A DNA stretch of 64,000 bases, taken from positions 1 to 64,000 of the forward strand of contig NZ_JAKQYM010000001.1 of NCBI RefSeq assembly GCF_022662535.1, in the 5' to 3' direction. Shown here piece by piece: positions 7,392 to 16,604 of the stretch. Each line of letters opens with the position of its first letter. The first letter of the stretch is position 1. This DNA comes from Polaribacter marinus (lineage in GTDB: Bacteria; Bacteroidota; Bacteroidia; Flavobacteriales; Flavobacteriaceae). The notes under the pieces are model-generated. The model had not been told where the DNA came from, made no database searches, and saw nothing but the letters and a program-made list of their open reading frames with translations. The position numbers and the translations under genes are program-made.

Positions 7392-8837
7392 TTGAATTTA
7401 TCAGAAAAAATTCTTAGTGGCATACTTTGGAGTTCAATAGAACGATTGAGTGTTCAAATAATTCAGTTTGTAGTTGGTGTTGTTTTAGCACGTATTTTAG
7501 ACCCTGAAGAATACGGCGTTATGGGCATTTTATTTGTAATAATTGCTTTTTTGCAAGTGTTTGTTGATTCAGGCTTTAGTAAAGCTTTAATACAGAAACA
7601 AGACAGAACATTTGTCGATATTTCAACTGTTTTTTTCTTTAACATAGGTGTAAGTATTTTTTGCTATATTTTATTATGGGTAGCTTCCCCTTTTATAGCT
7701 GAATTCTATAACAATTTAGAATTAAGTTTATATATTAGGGTTGTTGGTATTTCACTCTTTTTTAATGCTTTAATAGCTATCCCTATAACGATTTTAACAA
7801 TAGATGTAAATTTTAAATCAATTGGTAGGATTAATTTTATATCTGCTTTAGTAAGTGGTGTTATAGCTATAATAATGGCATATTTAGACTTTGGAATATG
7901 GGCGTTAGTTTTTCAAACAATTATTCGTGTAGTAGTAGCTTTGTTAGTTGTTTTTTTCAACGTGAGTTGGCGTCCCGTTTTTATGTTTTCAGCTACATCT
8001 TTTAAAAACTTATTTTCTTTTGGGTCGAAATTATTATATTCTTCGCTTTTAAATATGGTCGTAAATAACTTTACGAGTATATTTATTGCAAAACTTTCAA
8101 GTGTAAAAGATTTGGGATACTATACTCGAGGTACACAATTTAGTGATGTTGTTTATGGTGTTTTTAGTTCTGTTTTAGATAGTGTGCTTTTGCCAACGTT
8201 ATCTCAAATACAAAATGAACAAAAAAAATTAGTTAATGTTACAAGGAAAATAATTAAATCTACAGCCATCATAAACATACCATTATTTATGTTACTAATA
8301 TTGTTGGCGGAGCCGTTAATAAAAACCTTATTAACTGATAAATGGATAATGGCTGTGCCAATAATGCAAATTATGTGTATTGCTAGAATGATTACAATTA
8401 TTTCAGGAATAAATATAAATGTATTATATGCAATTGGTAGAGCTGATTTAGCATTAAAGCAGCAGTATGTAAAAATACTTGTAAGGGTGGTTCTTGTATC
8501 TATATCTCTTAAATACGGTATAATCTTTATTGCATTTGCTGAATTGACATCTACAATGATACATTTTTTTATAAATACATATTACCCCGGAAAATTATTG
8601 AAATATGGTCCATTTGATCAAATTAAGGACTTACTACCTATTGTTTTTGCTAGTTTAATAATGATGTTTGGAGTCTTTGTTGCTATTTATTTTATTGAAA
8701 ACAATATAATAAAGTTAGTTTTAGCTATTTTTACGGCTTTGCCACTTTATTTTATTTTTATTTACCTATTTAAAGTACAAGAATTTATCACATTTTACAC
8801 TAAGCTAAAAATTAGTTTAATTCGTTACAAAAGATAA
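7392..8837 (+). CDS. Wzx-type polysaccharide flippase
   Basis: A 481-residue, very hydrophobic protein of the MOP/PST superfamily. About 12-14 membrane segments are spread over the whole length. The opening LSEKILSGILWSSIERLSVQIIQ and ARILDPEEYGVMG near residue 40 are typical of WzxC-like lipopolysaccharide transporters. It should flip undecaprenyl-linked repeat units across the inner membrane for a Wzy-type polymerase such as the protein at 11413. The start is TTG, with no ATG nearby. From this gene on, base use becomes more AT-rich than in the preceding sugar-nucleotide genes, as is common for serotype-specific flippase, transferase and polymerase genes. Confidence 0.88.
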   Translation: MNLSEKILSGILWSSIERLSVQIIQFVVGVVLARILDPEEYGVMGILFVIIAFLQVFVDSGFSKALIQKQDRTFVDISTVFFFNIGVSIFCYILLWVASPFIAEFYNNLELSLYIRVVGISLFFNALIAIPITILTIDVNFKSIGRINFISALVSGVIAIIMAYLDFGIWALVFQTIIRVVVALLVVFFNVSWRPVFMFSATSFKNLFSFGSKLLYSSLLNMVVNNFTSIFIAKLSSVKDLGYYTRGTQFSDVVYGVFSSVLDSVLLPTLSQIQNEQKKLVNVTRKIIKSTAIINIPLFMLLILLAEPLIKTLLTDKWIMAVPIMQIMCIARMITIISGININVLYAIGRADLALKQQYVKILVRVVLVSISLKYGIIFIAFAELTSTMIHFFINTYYPGKLLKYGPFDQIKDLLPIVFASLIMMFGVFVAIYFIENNIIKLVLAIFTALPLYFIFIYLFKVQEFITFYTKLKISLIRYKR

Positions 8838-8850
8838 TTTAATTATAAAA

Positions 8851-9975
8851 ATGTATATGGGAAAAAAAAATGAAATTTGTTGTATTTTTAACATAGCATC
8901 TCACTATAGAGAGCCTATATATAAGCTAATGGATGAGGAGCTTAAATGTGATTTTTATTTTGGAGATAAAGTAAGTACATTAATAAAGTTAATGGATACT
9001 TCTACTCTAAAGGGATATAAAAAAACAGTTAAAAACAAAAAAATAATTTTCAAAAAATTTGTTTGGCAAGTAGGAGTTGTAAAATTAGCTTTTAAAAAAT
9101 ACAAATTTTTTATACTTACAGGTGATACAAATATATTATCCAATTGGTTAATTTCTTTGTTCTGTTTGATTTTAAATAAAAAAGTATATTTATGGATGCA
9201 TGGTTTGGTAAGAGAGCTTTCTTGGAAAGAAAAACTATTAACTTATCCACAATACTTTATGGCAAATAAATTTTTACTGTATGGTGAAACAGCCAAAAGA
9301 AATATGATAAAAAAAGGCTTTAATGAGAAAAAAATGATTTGTATTTACAATTCATTAGATTATGTAAAACAACTAAAAATAAGATCTGATTTAAAGTTAT
9401 CTAATGTCTATAAAGATTACTTCAAAAATGATTATCCAGTTTTAATTTATATAGGTCGTATACAACTTTTAAAAAAGATTGATATGATTATTGATGCTAT
9501 GGGTATCCTTAAAAGTGTAGGACATTATTGTAATTTAATAATTATTGGGGATGATAATGAAAATGTATTTATTGATAAAATTATTAAGAAAAATAACTTA
9601 CAAAATTATGTTTGGTTGTATGGTAGTTGCTATAAAGAGGAACTAATTGGTAATTTAATATTTAATGCAGATGTATGTGTTTCTCCTGGTAATGTTGGTT
9701 TAACAGCAATGCATAGCTTAGTTTATGGTACACCAGTAATCACGCATGATAATATATCTTATCAAATGCCAGAATTTGAGGCAATTGAACCAGGCTTAAC
9801 TGGGGATTTCTTTGAAGAAGATAATTTAGAGGATTTATGCCAAAAAATAAAGGTTTGGACATCAATTAAAGAACAAAAAAGACAAGGCGTTAGAGAGTCT
9901 TGTTATACTGTTATAGAAAAAAAATATAACCCTATGGTACAAATAAAAATTTTAAAAAATTTATTTAATATTTAA
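8851..9975 (+). CDS. GT4-type glycosyltransferase lacking the usual glutamates
   Basis: A 374-residue GT-B glycosyltransferase. The C-terminal nucleotide-sugar domain starts at YIGRIQLLKKIDMIIDAM (near residue 198) and contains SPGNVGLTAMHSLVYGTPVI (near residue 285). In most GT4 enzymes this last region carries the EX7E pair; here those positions read Gly and His. It could be a subfamily with another catalytic arrangement or a weakened enzyme. The N-terminal domain has SHYREPIYKLMDEE and LWMHGL segments seen in a group of capsule transferases. Donor and acceptor cannot be told from sequence. Confidence 0.8.
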   Translation: MYMGKKNEICCIFNIASHYREPIYKLMDEELKCDFYFGDKVSTLIKLMDTSTLKGYKKTVKNKKIIFKKFVWQVGVVKLAFKKYKFFILTGDTNILSNWLISLFCLILNKKVYLWMHGLVRELSWKEKLLTYPQYFMANKFLLYGETAKRNMIKKGFNEKKMICIYNSLDYVKQLKIRSDLKLSNVYKDYFKNDYPVLIYIGRIQLLKKIDMIIDAMGILKSVGHYCNLIIIGDDNENVFIDKIIKKNNLQNYVWLYGSCYKEELIGNLIFNADVCVSPGNVGLTAMHSLVYGTPVITHDNISYQMPEFEAIEPGLTGDFFEEDNLEDLCQKIKVWTSIKEQKRQGVRESCYTVIEKKYNPMVQIKILKNLFNI

Positions 9976-10107
9976 TTTTATAAGTAAAAATTTAGTGAAT
10001 AATATTGTTTTACAATTTGTAGAATAAACATTTATTTTGAGGTTTTTTAATTTAAAAAGAGTTTTATAATTACCACTTTTTCCATTAGGTGTAATAACAA
10101 TTAATAT

Positions 10108-11355
10108 ATGAAAAAATCAATAAAGGTATTATGGTTTTGTAATGTTAAGTTTTCAAACTCTAAATCTGTAGCAACTGGCAGTTGGCTATACTCAATGTCA
10201 GAAGCACTTATTGAGACAGGTGAAGTCGAGCTATTTAATATTACTGAAGGTTCAGTTGATAAAGTGGTTAGAGATGATTATGGGGTTTTAAAACAATGGG
10301 TTTTACCAAACAATAGCATTAAGAAGAATGGGCTACCTAGCACCAAAATTGTTTTAGAAATTCAATTAATAATAAAAGATATCAAACCAGATATTATACA
10401 TATTTGGGGCACAGAAAATTATTGGGGATTATTGTATGCTCGCGGCTTTATTAAAGGGAATGTATTACTTGAAATACAAGGTTTAAAGTATGCTTATGCT
10501 AAATATTTCTATGCAGGCATGTCTCTATTAGATATTATTAGATGTTTTCGTTTAAAGGAATTTATAAAACCTACTAGCTCTTTAATTGGTTCAAAATTAA
10601 GGTTTAAAAAATGGGGAAAATTTGAGAAGGAAATGATTTTGAAATGTGGTTATATATCTACGCAGTCTGATTGGGTTAGAACTTATGTGAGCAATATAAA
10701 TGGTAAAGCAAAATTAATTAAAACAGAATTACCATTAAGAAATGAGTTTCTACAAGCTAATAAGTGGGAGGTAGATAAATGTTGTCCATTACAAATTTTT
10801 ACTTCAACTTCAGGTACATCACTTTCGTATAAAGGGTTACATATTCTATTAGATGCATTAACTATTTTAAAAAAGCGATATCCAAAAATAAACTTACATA
10901 TAGCAGGAAGTATAGTGTCAGGGATAAGAATGGATGGATATTCTAAGTGGCTTAAAGATAAAATTAGTAAAAATGATTTAGCAAATAATATAACATGGCT
11001 AGGTTCATTAAGTGCTAATGATATTGTTTTTCAAATGCATAGAGCAAATGTGGTTGTCGTCCCCTCCTTTATAGAAACATATTGTTTAGCTTTAGATGAA
11101 GCTCTTACTGTTGGTGTTCCAACAGTAGTGTCGTTTTCTGGAGCAATGCCAGAACTTGCTAAACATGAAGAAAGTGCTTTGTTTTATCCTTCAGGAGATA
11201 TAGAAATGTGTGCAAACTTTATTGAAAGGTTAATGAATGATAAAAACTTATCGATGAAAATTTCTAAAAATGCGTACAAAAGTAAAGTGAATAAAAATAA
11301 TACTGATATAGCTGTTAAACAATTAAAATCATACAAAACTATACTTAGTAATTAG
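10108..11355 (+). CDS. GT4 glycosyltransferase
   Basis: A 415-residue retaining GT-B glycosyltransferase. The N-terminal acceptor domain includes KPDIIHIWGTENYWG near residue 92. The C-terminal donor domain has FTSTSGTSLSYKGLHILLDAL near residue 230 and an intact EX7E pair in FIETYCLALDEALTVGVPT near residue 325. It probably adds one sugar of the capsule repeat unit. The 132-base gap before it is AT-rich without a visible terminator, so it likely stays in the same transcript. Confidence 0.85.
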   Translation: MKKSIKVLWFCNVKFSNSKSVATGSWLYSMSEALIETGEVELFNITEGSVDKVVRDDYGVLKQWVLPNNSIKKNGLPSTKIVLEIQLIIKDIKPDIIHIWGTENYWGLLYARGFIKGNVLLEIQGLKYAYAKYFYAGMSLLDIIRCFRLKEFIKPTSSLIGSKLRFKKWGKFEKEMILKCGYISTQSDWVRTYVSNINGKAKLIKTELPLRNEFLQANKWEVDKCCPLQIFTSTSGTSLSYKGLHILLDALTILKKRYPKINLHIAGSIVSGIRMDGYSKWLKDKISKNDLANNITWLGSLSANDIVFQMHRANVVVVPSFIETYCLALDEALTVGVPTVVSFSGAMPELAKHEESALFYPSGDIEMCANFIERLMNDKNLSMKISKNAYKSKVNKNNTDIAVKQLKSYKTILSN

Positions 11356-11412
11356 ATTGAAATATGAAGAAATTAAATGAAGACATTATTTAAACAATAG
11401 AAATTAGTATTT

Positions 11413-12729
11413 ATGCAGTATTTAGTAATCATTATATTCTCTATATTTATTTTGTTGGTTAATTTATTTATTAAAAATAAAATTAAGAGGGTATATGTGT
11501 ATATATTTCTACTTATTTGGTTTGTAGTTTTAATAATGTCTTCATTTAATTTATACGGTTTATATGAAGTTTCTGTTAAAATATATTACTTAATTTTTTT
11601 CTCAATTTTTTGTTTTTTATTAGGTGTGTTTTTATCTAATAAAGGTTTGGAGAAAAAGAAACTTTTGGATGATAAAATAAAAAAATCTAAGAAGGAAGTC
11701 ATTTTTAATATTACCTCTTTCATTAATAAGCTTAATAAAAATATTTTTATTAAGCTTATTATGTTATTAAACTTAATTTTTATTTTTAGATATTATTCTA
11801 TATATCAAAAAGCGTTAGTTGTTCTTGGTTCGTCCGAAGCTAGAAGATTAAGATTCTTTTCTGGAGAGCTTTTTAGTTCAACTCTAGAAATATATTTCTA
11901 TAATTACTATTTTGAAACTATTGCTATACTTTCTGTTTTATACATTTCTTTTGTATTTGTTTTCTCTAGGTTTACTTTGCTAGCTTTTATCAATTTATTA
12001 TATGTGTATTTTTTCGCAAACATTGGGGCAGGACGATTTTTATTAATTGAGATATCTTTTTATGTAATAGTTATTTCTATAATTAAAAGAATGTACTTTG
12101 GAGTTAAGTCAACTTTTATAAAGAAAGGTGCTTTTTCATTTATATTTCTATGTTTATATTTAATAGCAATTTACTTTCAAAATATTAGAAGGGGTATTTA
12201 TGAATATAATATAAATACTATTTTAGAAGGTAATGAAAGGCTTTTGGAACATGCAGTTATATATAATATTGGTCCGTTAAGGGCTCTTGAACAAGGGGTT
12301 AACAGCTTTAACGCAACGCAAAATTATAAATTTTTTAGATTGTATTTTGGAGGTTTAGATGAATTTATAACAGTTTTTTTAAATTACATTGGTTTTAAAG
12401 TAACTTCAGCAAATTTAGAGGTAGGTGAAGTTCTTTTTAATGAAATATCTATAGGTGTTAATCAAAACTTTAATGCATTATATACAAATATATTTTATAT
12501 GTATGCGGATTTTAATTTATTGGGTGTTTTCGTTTGTTCAATTTTTAATGGAATTGTTTTTAGTTATTTTTTTAAAAGGTTTTATGTTTATCCTACAATG
12601 ATAAATATTATTATATTTGCTTTTTTTACTGTAACTTTATATTTATCTAATATGAATTGGTCGTTTACAACTCCAAGTAGTTGGATATTTATTTTTATGT
12701 GTTTTTATTTTTCAATAAAAAATAAGTAA
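11413..12729 (+). CDS. Wzy-like O-antigen/capsule polymerase
   Basis: A 438-residue integral membrane protein with about 10-12 hydrophobic segments and a larger non-membrane loop in its second half (around residues 255-345), the usual layout of Wzy polymerases. Sequence identity in this family is low, so the call rests on length, topology and position between glycosyltransferase genes in a locus that has a Wzx flippase and Wza/Wzc export genes but otherwise lacks a polymerase. It would join repeat units in the periplasm. The gene is extremely AT-rich, also usual for wzy. Confidence 0.75.
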   Translation: MQYLVIIIFSIFILLVNLFIKNKIKRVYVYIFLLIWFVVLIMSSFNLYGLYEVSVKIYYLIFFSIFCFLLGVFLSNKGLEKKKLLDDKIKKSKKEVIFNITSFINKLNKNIFIKLIMLLNLIFIFRYYSIYQKALVVLGSSEARRLRFFSGELFSSTLEIYFYNYYFETIAILSVLYISFVFVFSRFTLLAFINLLYVYFFANIGAGRFLLIEISFYVIVISIIKRMYFGVKSTFIKKGAFSFIFLCLYLIAIYFQNIRRGIYEYNINTILEGNERLLEHAVIYNIGPLRALEQGVNSFNATQNYKFFRLYFGGLDEFITVFLNYIGFKVTSANLEVGEVLFNEISIGVNQNFNALYTNIFYMYADFNLLGVFVCSIFNGIVFSYFFKRFYVYPTMINIIIFAFFTVTLYLSNMNWSFTTPSSWIFIFMCFYFSIKNK

Positions 12730-12803
12730 ATAATTTTTTTAAAGAGTATGCTTTTTTTTTGGTTTATGAGTGTGATATGGATAGGAAATAATTATTGTTA
12801 GTT

Positions 12804-14003
12804 ATGAGTATTAGTAGGGTTGTGTTTTTAGGAGGTTTTTTTCCTGATTCAAAAAGAAAAGAAATTGAAGTAAACAGTAAAGGTGTAATTCAATATGCAG
12901 CTGATGCATTGCAACAAGCGATTGTAAAAGGTATGTTAGTTAATAGTAATAATGTTGTAATTGTGAATAGTGTATATATTGGATCTTATCCCAAAAAATA
13001 TAAAAAAAGTAAGATTTCCTCTTATTCATTTTTAATAAATGAAGATATTGAAGGATTTAATGTTGGCTTTTTAAACTTACCTTTATATAAATTTTATTCG
13101 CGTTACATTAATGTGAAAAAATACTTAACAAAAATAACAAAGAAAAATGATGTTATTATAATTTATGCGATTCACACTTCTTTTTTGAAAGCAGCTGTTG
13201 ATTTAAAATCAACTTATCCTTCTTTAAAAATCTGCTTAATTGTGCCAGACTTGCCTTCATTTATGGGAGGAGGTAATAATTTTTTTGAAAGGATTTTAAA
13301 AAAAGTGCAAGAAAGTATTCAAAAAAAGTTATTAAATGAAGTTGATGCATTTGTTCTTTTGTCAGATCATATGTATAGGCCTTTAAAGGTTAATAATAGA
13401 CCATGGGTAAGGGTTGAGGGGGTGTTCAATAATGAGGACTTAATAATAGAACAGAAAAAAGAAAAACTTAAAACTATTCTATATTCTGGTACCCTAGCAA
13501 AAAGATATGGAATTATGAACTTATTGGAAGCTTTTTCAATGATAGCAGACGAAAACTATAGATTGTGGATTTGTGGAGACGGAGATACCAAAAGAGAACT
13601 AGAAAAGATATCAACAGCTGATAAAAGAATTTGTTATCTTGGTCAAGTTGAAAGAGAACAAGTTTTAAAGTTACAAAAGCGTGCTACAGTTTTAGTAAAC
13701 CCTAGAGACTCAAAGGGTGAGTTTACAAAATATTCATTTCCATCAAAAACTATGGAGTATTTAGCTTCAGGGACACCTTCAATAATTTACAAATTAGAGG
13801 GTATACCTGAAGAGTATTTTAATTATTGTTTTGTTGTAGAAAATGAAACTCCTTTCAGTTTATCCCAAACAATTACTTTAGTTTGTGAAAAAACAGAAGA
13901 TGAATTAAAGGAGTATGGGGATAAAGCAAAGCAGTTTATTTTGACTAATAAAACATCAGAAAAACAGGCAAAGAAGATTTATAATATGTTAAATAAACTT
14001 TAA
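12804..14003 (+). CDS. GT4-like glycosyltransferase
   Basis: A GT-B fold glycosyltransferase of about 399 residues. Its N-terminal part contains KICLIVPDLPSFMGGG near residue 150. The C-terminal donor domain has TILYSGTLAKRYGIMNLLEAF near residue 225 and YSFPSKTMEYLASGTPSI near residue 310, a form of the donor signature seen in WbuB-like enzymes. I prefer the ATG at 12804 over the in-frame TTG at 12795. It ends 3 bases before the FnlA/CapE-like gene, so it may act on a FucNAc-containing acceptor, but this is only inferred from position. Confidence 0.82.
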   Translation: MSISRVVFLGGFFPDSKRKEIEVNSKGVIQYAADALQQAIVKGMLVNSNNVVIVNSVYIGSYPKKYKKSKISSYSFLINEDIEGFNVGFLNLPLYKFYSRYINVKKYLTKITKKNDVIIIYAIHTSFLKAAVDLKSTYPSLKICLIVPDLPSFMGGGNNFFERILKKVQESIQKKLLNEVDAFVLLSDHMYRPLKVNNRPWVRVEGVFNNEDLIIEQKKEKLKTILYSGTLAKRYGIMNLLEAFSMIADENYRLWICGDGDTKRELEKISTADKRICYLGQVEREQVLKLQKRATVLVNPRDSKGEFTKYSFPSKTMEYLASGTPSIIYKLEGIPEEYFNYCFVVENETPFSLSQTITLVCEKTEDELKEYGDKAKQFILTNKTSEKQAKKIYNMLNKL

Positions 14004-14006
14004 TTC

Positions 14007-15017
14007 ATGAAAATAGAAAATAAAACACTATTAATTACTGGAGGAACTGGCTCCTTCGGAAACGCAGTTTTAAATCGATTTTTAAACACCAATCATTTTA
14101 AAGAAATTCGTATTTTTTCTAGAGATGAAAAGAAACAAGATGATATGCGTAATCAATTAAAAAACGAAAAATTAAAGTTTTATATTGGTGATGTACGAGA
14201 TTATGCTAGTGTAGAAAGAGCAATGCGTGGTGTAGATTATGTATTCCATGCGGCAGCATTAAAGCAAGTACCTTCATGCGAGTTTTTTCCAATAGAAGCA
14301 ACTAAAACAAATGTTTTTGGAACACAAAATGTAATTGATGCAGCAGATCTAAATAAGGTAAAAAAAGTTATTTGTTTAAGTACTGATAAAGCAGCGTATC
14401 CAATTAATGCTATGGGGATTTCTAAAGCTTTAATGGAAAAAGTAGCGGTTGCTGCTGCAAGAAATTGTACAAACACAACAGTTTGTTTAACAAGATATGG
14501 TAATGTAATGGCTTCTAGAGGATCTGTAATTCCATTGTTTTTAAATCAAATTAAAAACGGAGATACCATAACAGTTACAGATCCTAAAATGACCCGTTTT
14601 TTAATGTCGTTAGAGGAAGCTGTAGAATTGGTATTGTTTGCTTTTGAACATGGTAACCAAGGAGATCTTTTTGTAAATAAAGCGCCTGCTGGTACAATTG
14701 GAGATTTGGCACAGGCATTAAAAGAAATCTGTGATGCCAAGAATGAAATAAAAATAATAGGCACAAGACACGGAGAAAAATTGTACGAAACTTTATGTAC
14801 GCGTGAAGAAATGGTGAAAGCTGAAGATATGGGAGAATTTTATCGAATTCCGGCGGATAATAGAAACTTAAATTATGCACAGTATTTCTCTAAAGGAGGT
14901 GAAGACGTATCTGTCGTGGAAGATTATCATTCTCACAATACAGAGCAACAAGGTGTTGAAGGAATGAAAAAACTATTATTACAATTACCTATCGTAAAGG
15001 AAGCTGTAGCATCTTAA
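14007..15017 (+). CDS. fnlA: UDP-GlcNAc 4,6-dehydratase/5-epimerase (FnlA/CapE)
   Basis: A 336-residue SDR enzyme. The NAD motif TGGTGSFGNAVL is at residues 11-22. The catalytic segment STDKAAYPINAMGISKALMEK near residue 126 has Met in place of the usual Tyr, the Ser-Met-Lys arrangement of inverting 4,6-dehydratases such as CapE, FlaA1 and WbjB. It makes the first step from UDP-GlcNAc to UDP-L-FucNAc. Partners CapF-like (15473) and the 2-epimerase (16605) follow on the same strand, with one cupin gene inserted between them. Confidence 0.9.
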   Translation: MKIENKTLLITGGTGSFGNAVLNRFLNTNHFKEIRIFSRDEKKQDDMRNQLKNEKLKFYIGDVRDYASVERAMRGVDYVFHAAALKQVPSCEFFPIEATKTNVFGTQNVIDAADLNKVKKVICLSTDKAAYPINAMGISKALMEKVAVAAARNCTNTTVCLTRYGNVMASRGSVIPLFLNQIKNGDTITVTDPKMTRFLMSLEEAVELVLFAFEHGNQGDLFVNKAPAGTIGDLAQALKEICDAKNEIKIIGTRHGEKLYETLCTREEMVKAEDMGEFYRIPADNRNLNYAQYFSKGGEDVSVVEDYHSHNTEQQGVEGMKKLLLQLPIVKEAVAS

Positions 15018-15029
15018 TTGATAAGCGTA

Positions 15030-15455
15030 ATGAAAAAAAAGCCAATACTGATAAGCGGAAATGTCTATAATGATGATAGAGGAAGCTTATTTTATAATAA
15101 TGATTTTGATGCAAGTATTATAAAAAGAATCTATTTTATTGAAAATGCCACTACATTAATTAATAGGGGGTGGCAAGGACATAAAATAGAACAGCGTTGG
15201 TTTAGTTCGGTTACAGGTAGTTTTAAAATTTCTATACTAGAAATTGACAATTGGGAGAAGCCAAGTAAAGATTTAATACCAAAAGAATTTATATTAAATT
15301 CTAGTACTTTAGATATATTGCATATTCCAAAAGGTTATATTACTTCTATAAAAGCACTAAAAGAAGAATCAAAATTATTAGTTTTGGCAGATTATTTATT
15401 AGGGGAGATCAAAGACGAATATAAATTTCCTCAAAACTATTTTGAGCATCTATAA
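15030..15455 (+). CDS. WxcM-like cupin (sugar ketoisomerase-like)
   Basis: A single-domain protein of about 141 residues with a double-stranded beta-helix fold of the RmlC/WxcM type. It contains RGWQGHKIEQRWFSSVTGSFKI near residues 48-69 and DILHIPKGYITSIKAL near residue 94, matching the family that includes FdtA 3,4-ketoisomerases and WxcM C-terminal domains. The ATG at 15030 is preferred over the TTG at 15018, which lies right after the preceding stop. It is inserted between the FnlA-like and FnlB/CapF-like genes. It may act on the 4-keto intermediate or shape its stereochemistry; substrate is unknown. Confidence 0.75.
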   Translation: MKKKPILISGNVYNDDRGSLFYNNDFDASIIKRIYFIENATTLINRGWQGHKIEQRWFSSVTGSFKISILEIDNWEKPSKDLIPKEFILNSSTLDILHIPKGYITSIKALKEESKLLVLADYLLGEIKDEYKFPQNYFEHL

Positions 15456-15472
15456 ATTAAAATTGAAAAAAA

Positions 15473-16591
15473 ATGTTAAAGATTGGAATTACAGGACAAG
15501 AGGGGTTTGTTGGAACTCATTTATACAATACGTTAAATTTATTTCCCGAAGAATATTGTTGTATAGATTATAACATTAGCTATTTTAGTAATGATACACA
15601 ATTAGATGACTTTGTATCAAAGTGTGATGTTATTGTTCATTTAGCAGCTATGAACCGTCATAACGATCCTGATGTAATTTACAATACAAATATTCAATTA
15701 GTAGAAAAATTAATAGCATCTTTAGAGCGTAGTAAAAGTACGGCACATGTTTTGTTTTCATCATCAAGTCAAGAAGAAAGAGACAATCCTTATGGTAGAT
15801 CAAAAAAAGAAGGGCGAAAATTATTAGAAAAATGGGCTTCTAAAAACGGAGGGAGCATTACTGGGCTTATTATTCCAAATGTATTTGGTCCTTTTGGCCA
15901 CCCTAATTACAACTCTGTGGTTGCCACTTTTTCTCATCAAATTTCACATGGAGAAACTCCTGAAATTGAAGTTGATGGTGAGTTAAAGTTAATTTATGTT
16001 GGTGAATTAGTTTTAAAAATTATAGAAAAAGCGAAAGAGCAAAAGAATGAATCGCTTTATCATGTTCCACATACAGCAACAGCTAAAGTATCAGAGATAT
16101 TAAATTTATTAAAAAAATATAAAGAAGAATATCAAGATAGAGGAGAAATACCAACTATCAAAACTTCTTTTGAGCTGAATTTATTTAATACGTATCGTTG
16201 TTATATGGATATCAAAAATCATTTTCCTGTAAAATTTACTCAACATACAGATTCTAGAGGAAGTTTTGTAGAAATTATACGTTTAGGGGTGGGAGGTCAA
16301 GTTTCTTTTTCTACGACAGTACCAGGAATTACAAGAGGGAATCATTATCATACACGTAAAATAGAACGTTTTGCTGTTATTAAAGGGAGAGCATTAATAC
16401 AATTGAGAAAAATTGGTACAGATGAGGTGTTAGATTTTTATTTGGATGGTGATGAGCCAGCTTATGTTGATATGCCTATTTGGTACACCCACAATATAAA
16501 AAATATAGGAGATGAAATTTTATATACAAATTTTTGGATAAACGAACTTTATAACGCAGAAGATGCGGATACTTTTTTTGAAGAAGTTTAA
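15473..16591 (+). CDS. capF: CapF-like bifunctional epimerase/reductase (FnlB)
   Basis: A 372-residue two-domain protein. Residues 1 to about 245 form an SDR domain (GITGQEGFVGTHLYNTL at the start, then NPYGRSKKEGRKLLEKW with the Tyr-Lys pair near residue 104). Residues from about 260 form a cupin domain with RGNHYHTRKIERFAVIKG near residue 284, the metal-binding region of CapF. CapF epimerises C3 of the 4-keto sugar and reduces it to UDP-L-6-deoxytalosamine derivative before the 2-epimerase step. Length and domain order match the family fully. Confidence 0.92.
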   Translation: MLKIGITGQEGFVGTHLYNTLNLFPEEYCCIDYNISYFSNDTQLDDFVSKCDVIVHLAAMNRHNDPDVIYNTNIQLVEKLIASLERSKSTAHVLFSSSSQEERDNPYGRSKKEGRKLLEKWASKNGGSITGLIIPNVFGPFGHPNYNSVVATFSHQISHGETPEIEVDGELKLIYVGELVLKIIEKAKEQKNESLYHVPHTATAKVSEILNLLKKYKEEYQDRGEIPTIKTSFELNLFNTYRCYMDIKNHFPVKFTQHTDSRGSFVEIIRLGVGGQVSFSTTVPGITRGNHYHTRKIERFAVIKGRALIQLRKIGTDEVLDFYLDGDEPAYVDMPIWYTHNIKNIGDEILYTNFWINELYNAEDADTFFEEV

Positions 16592-16604
16592 AAAATAAAA
16601 TATT

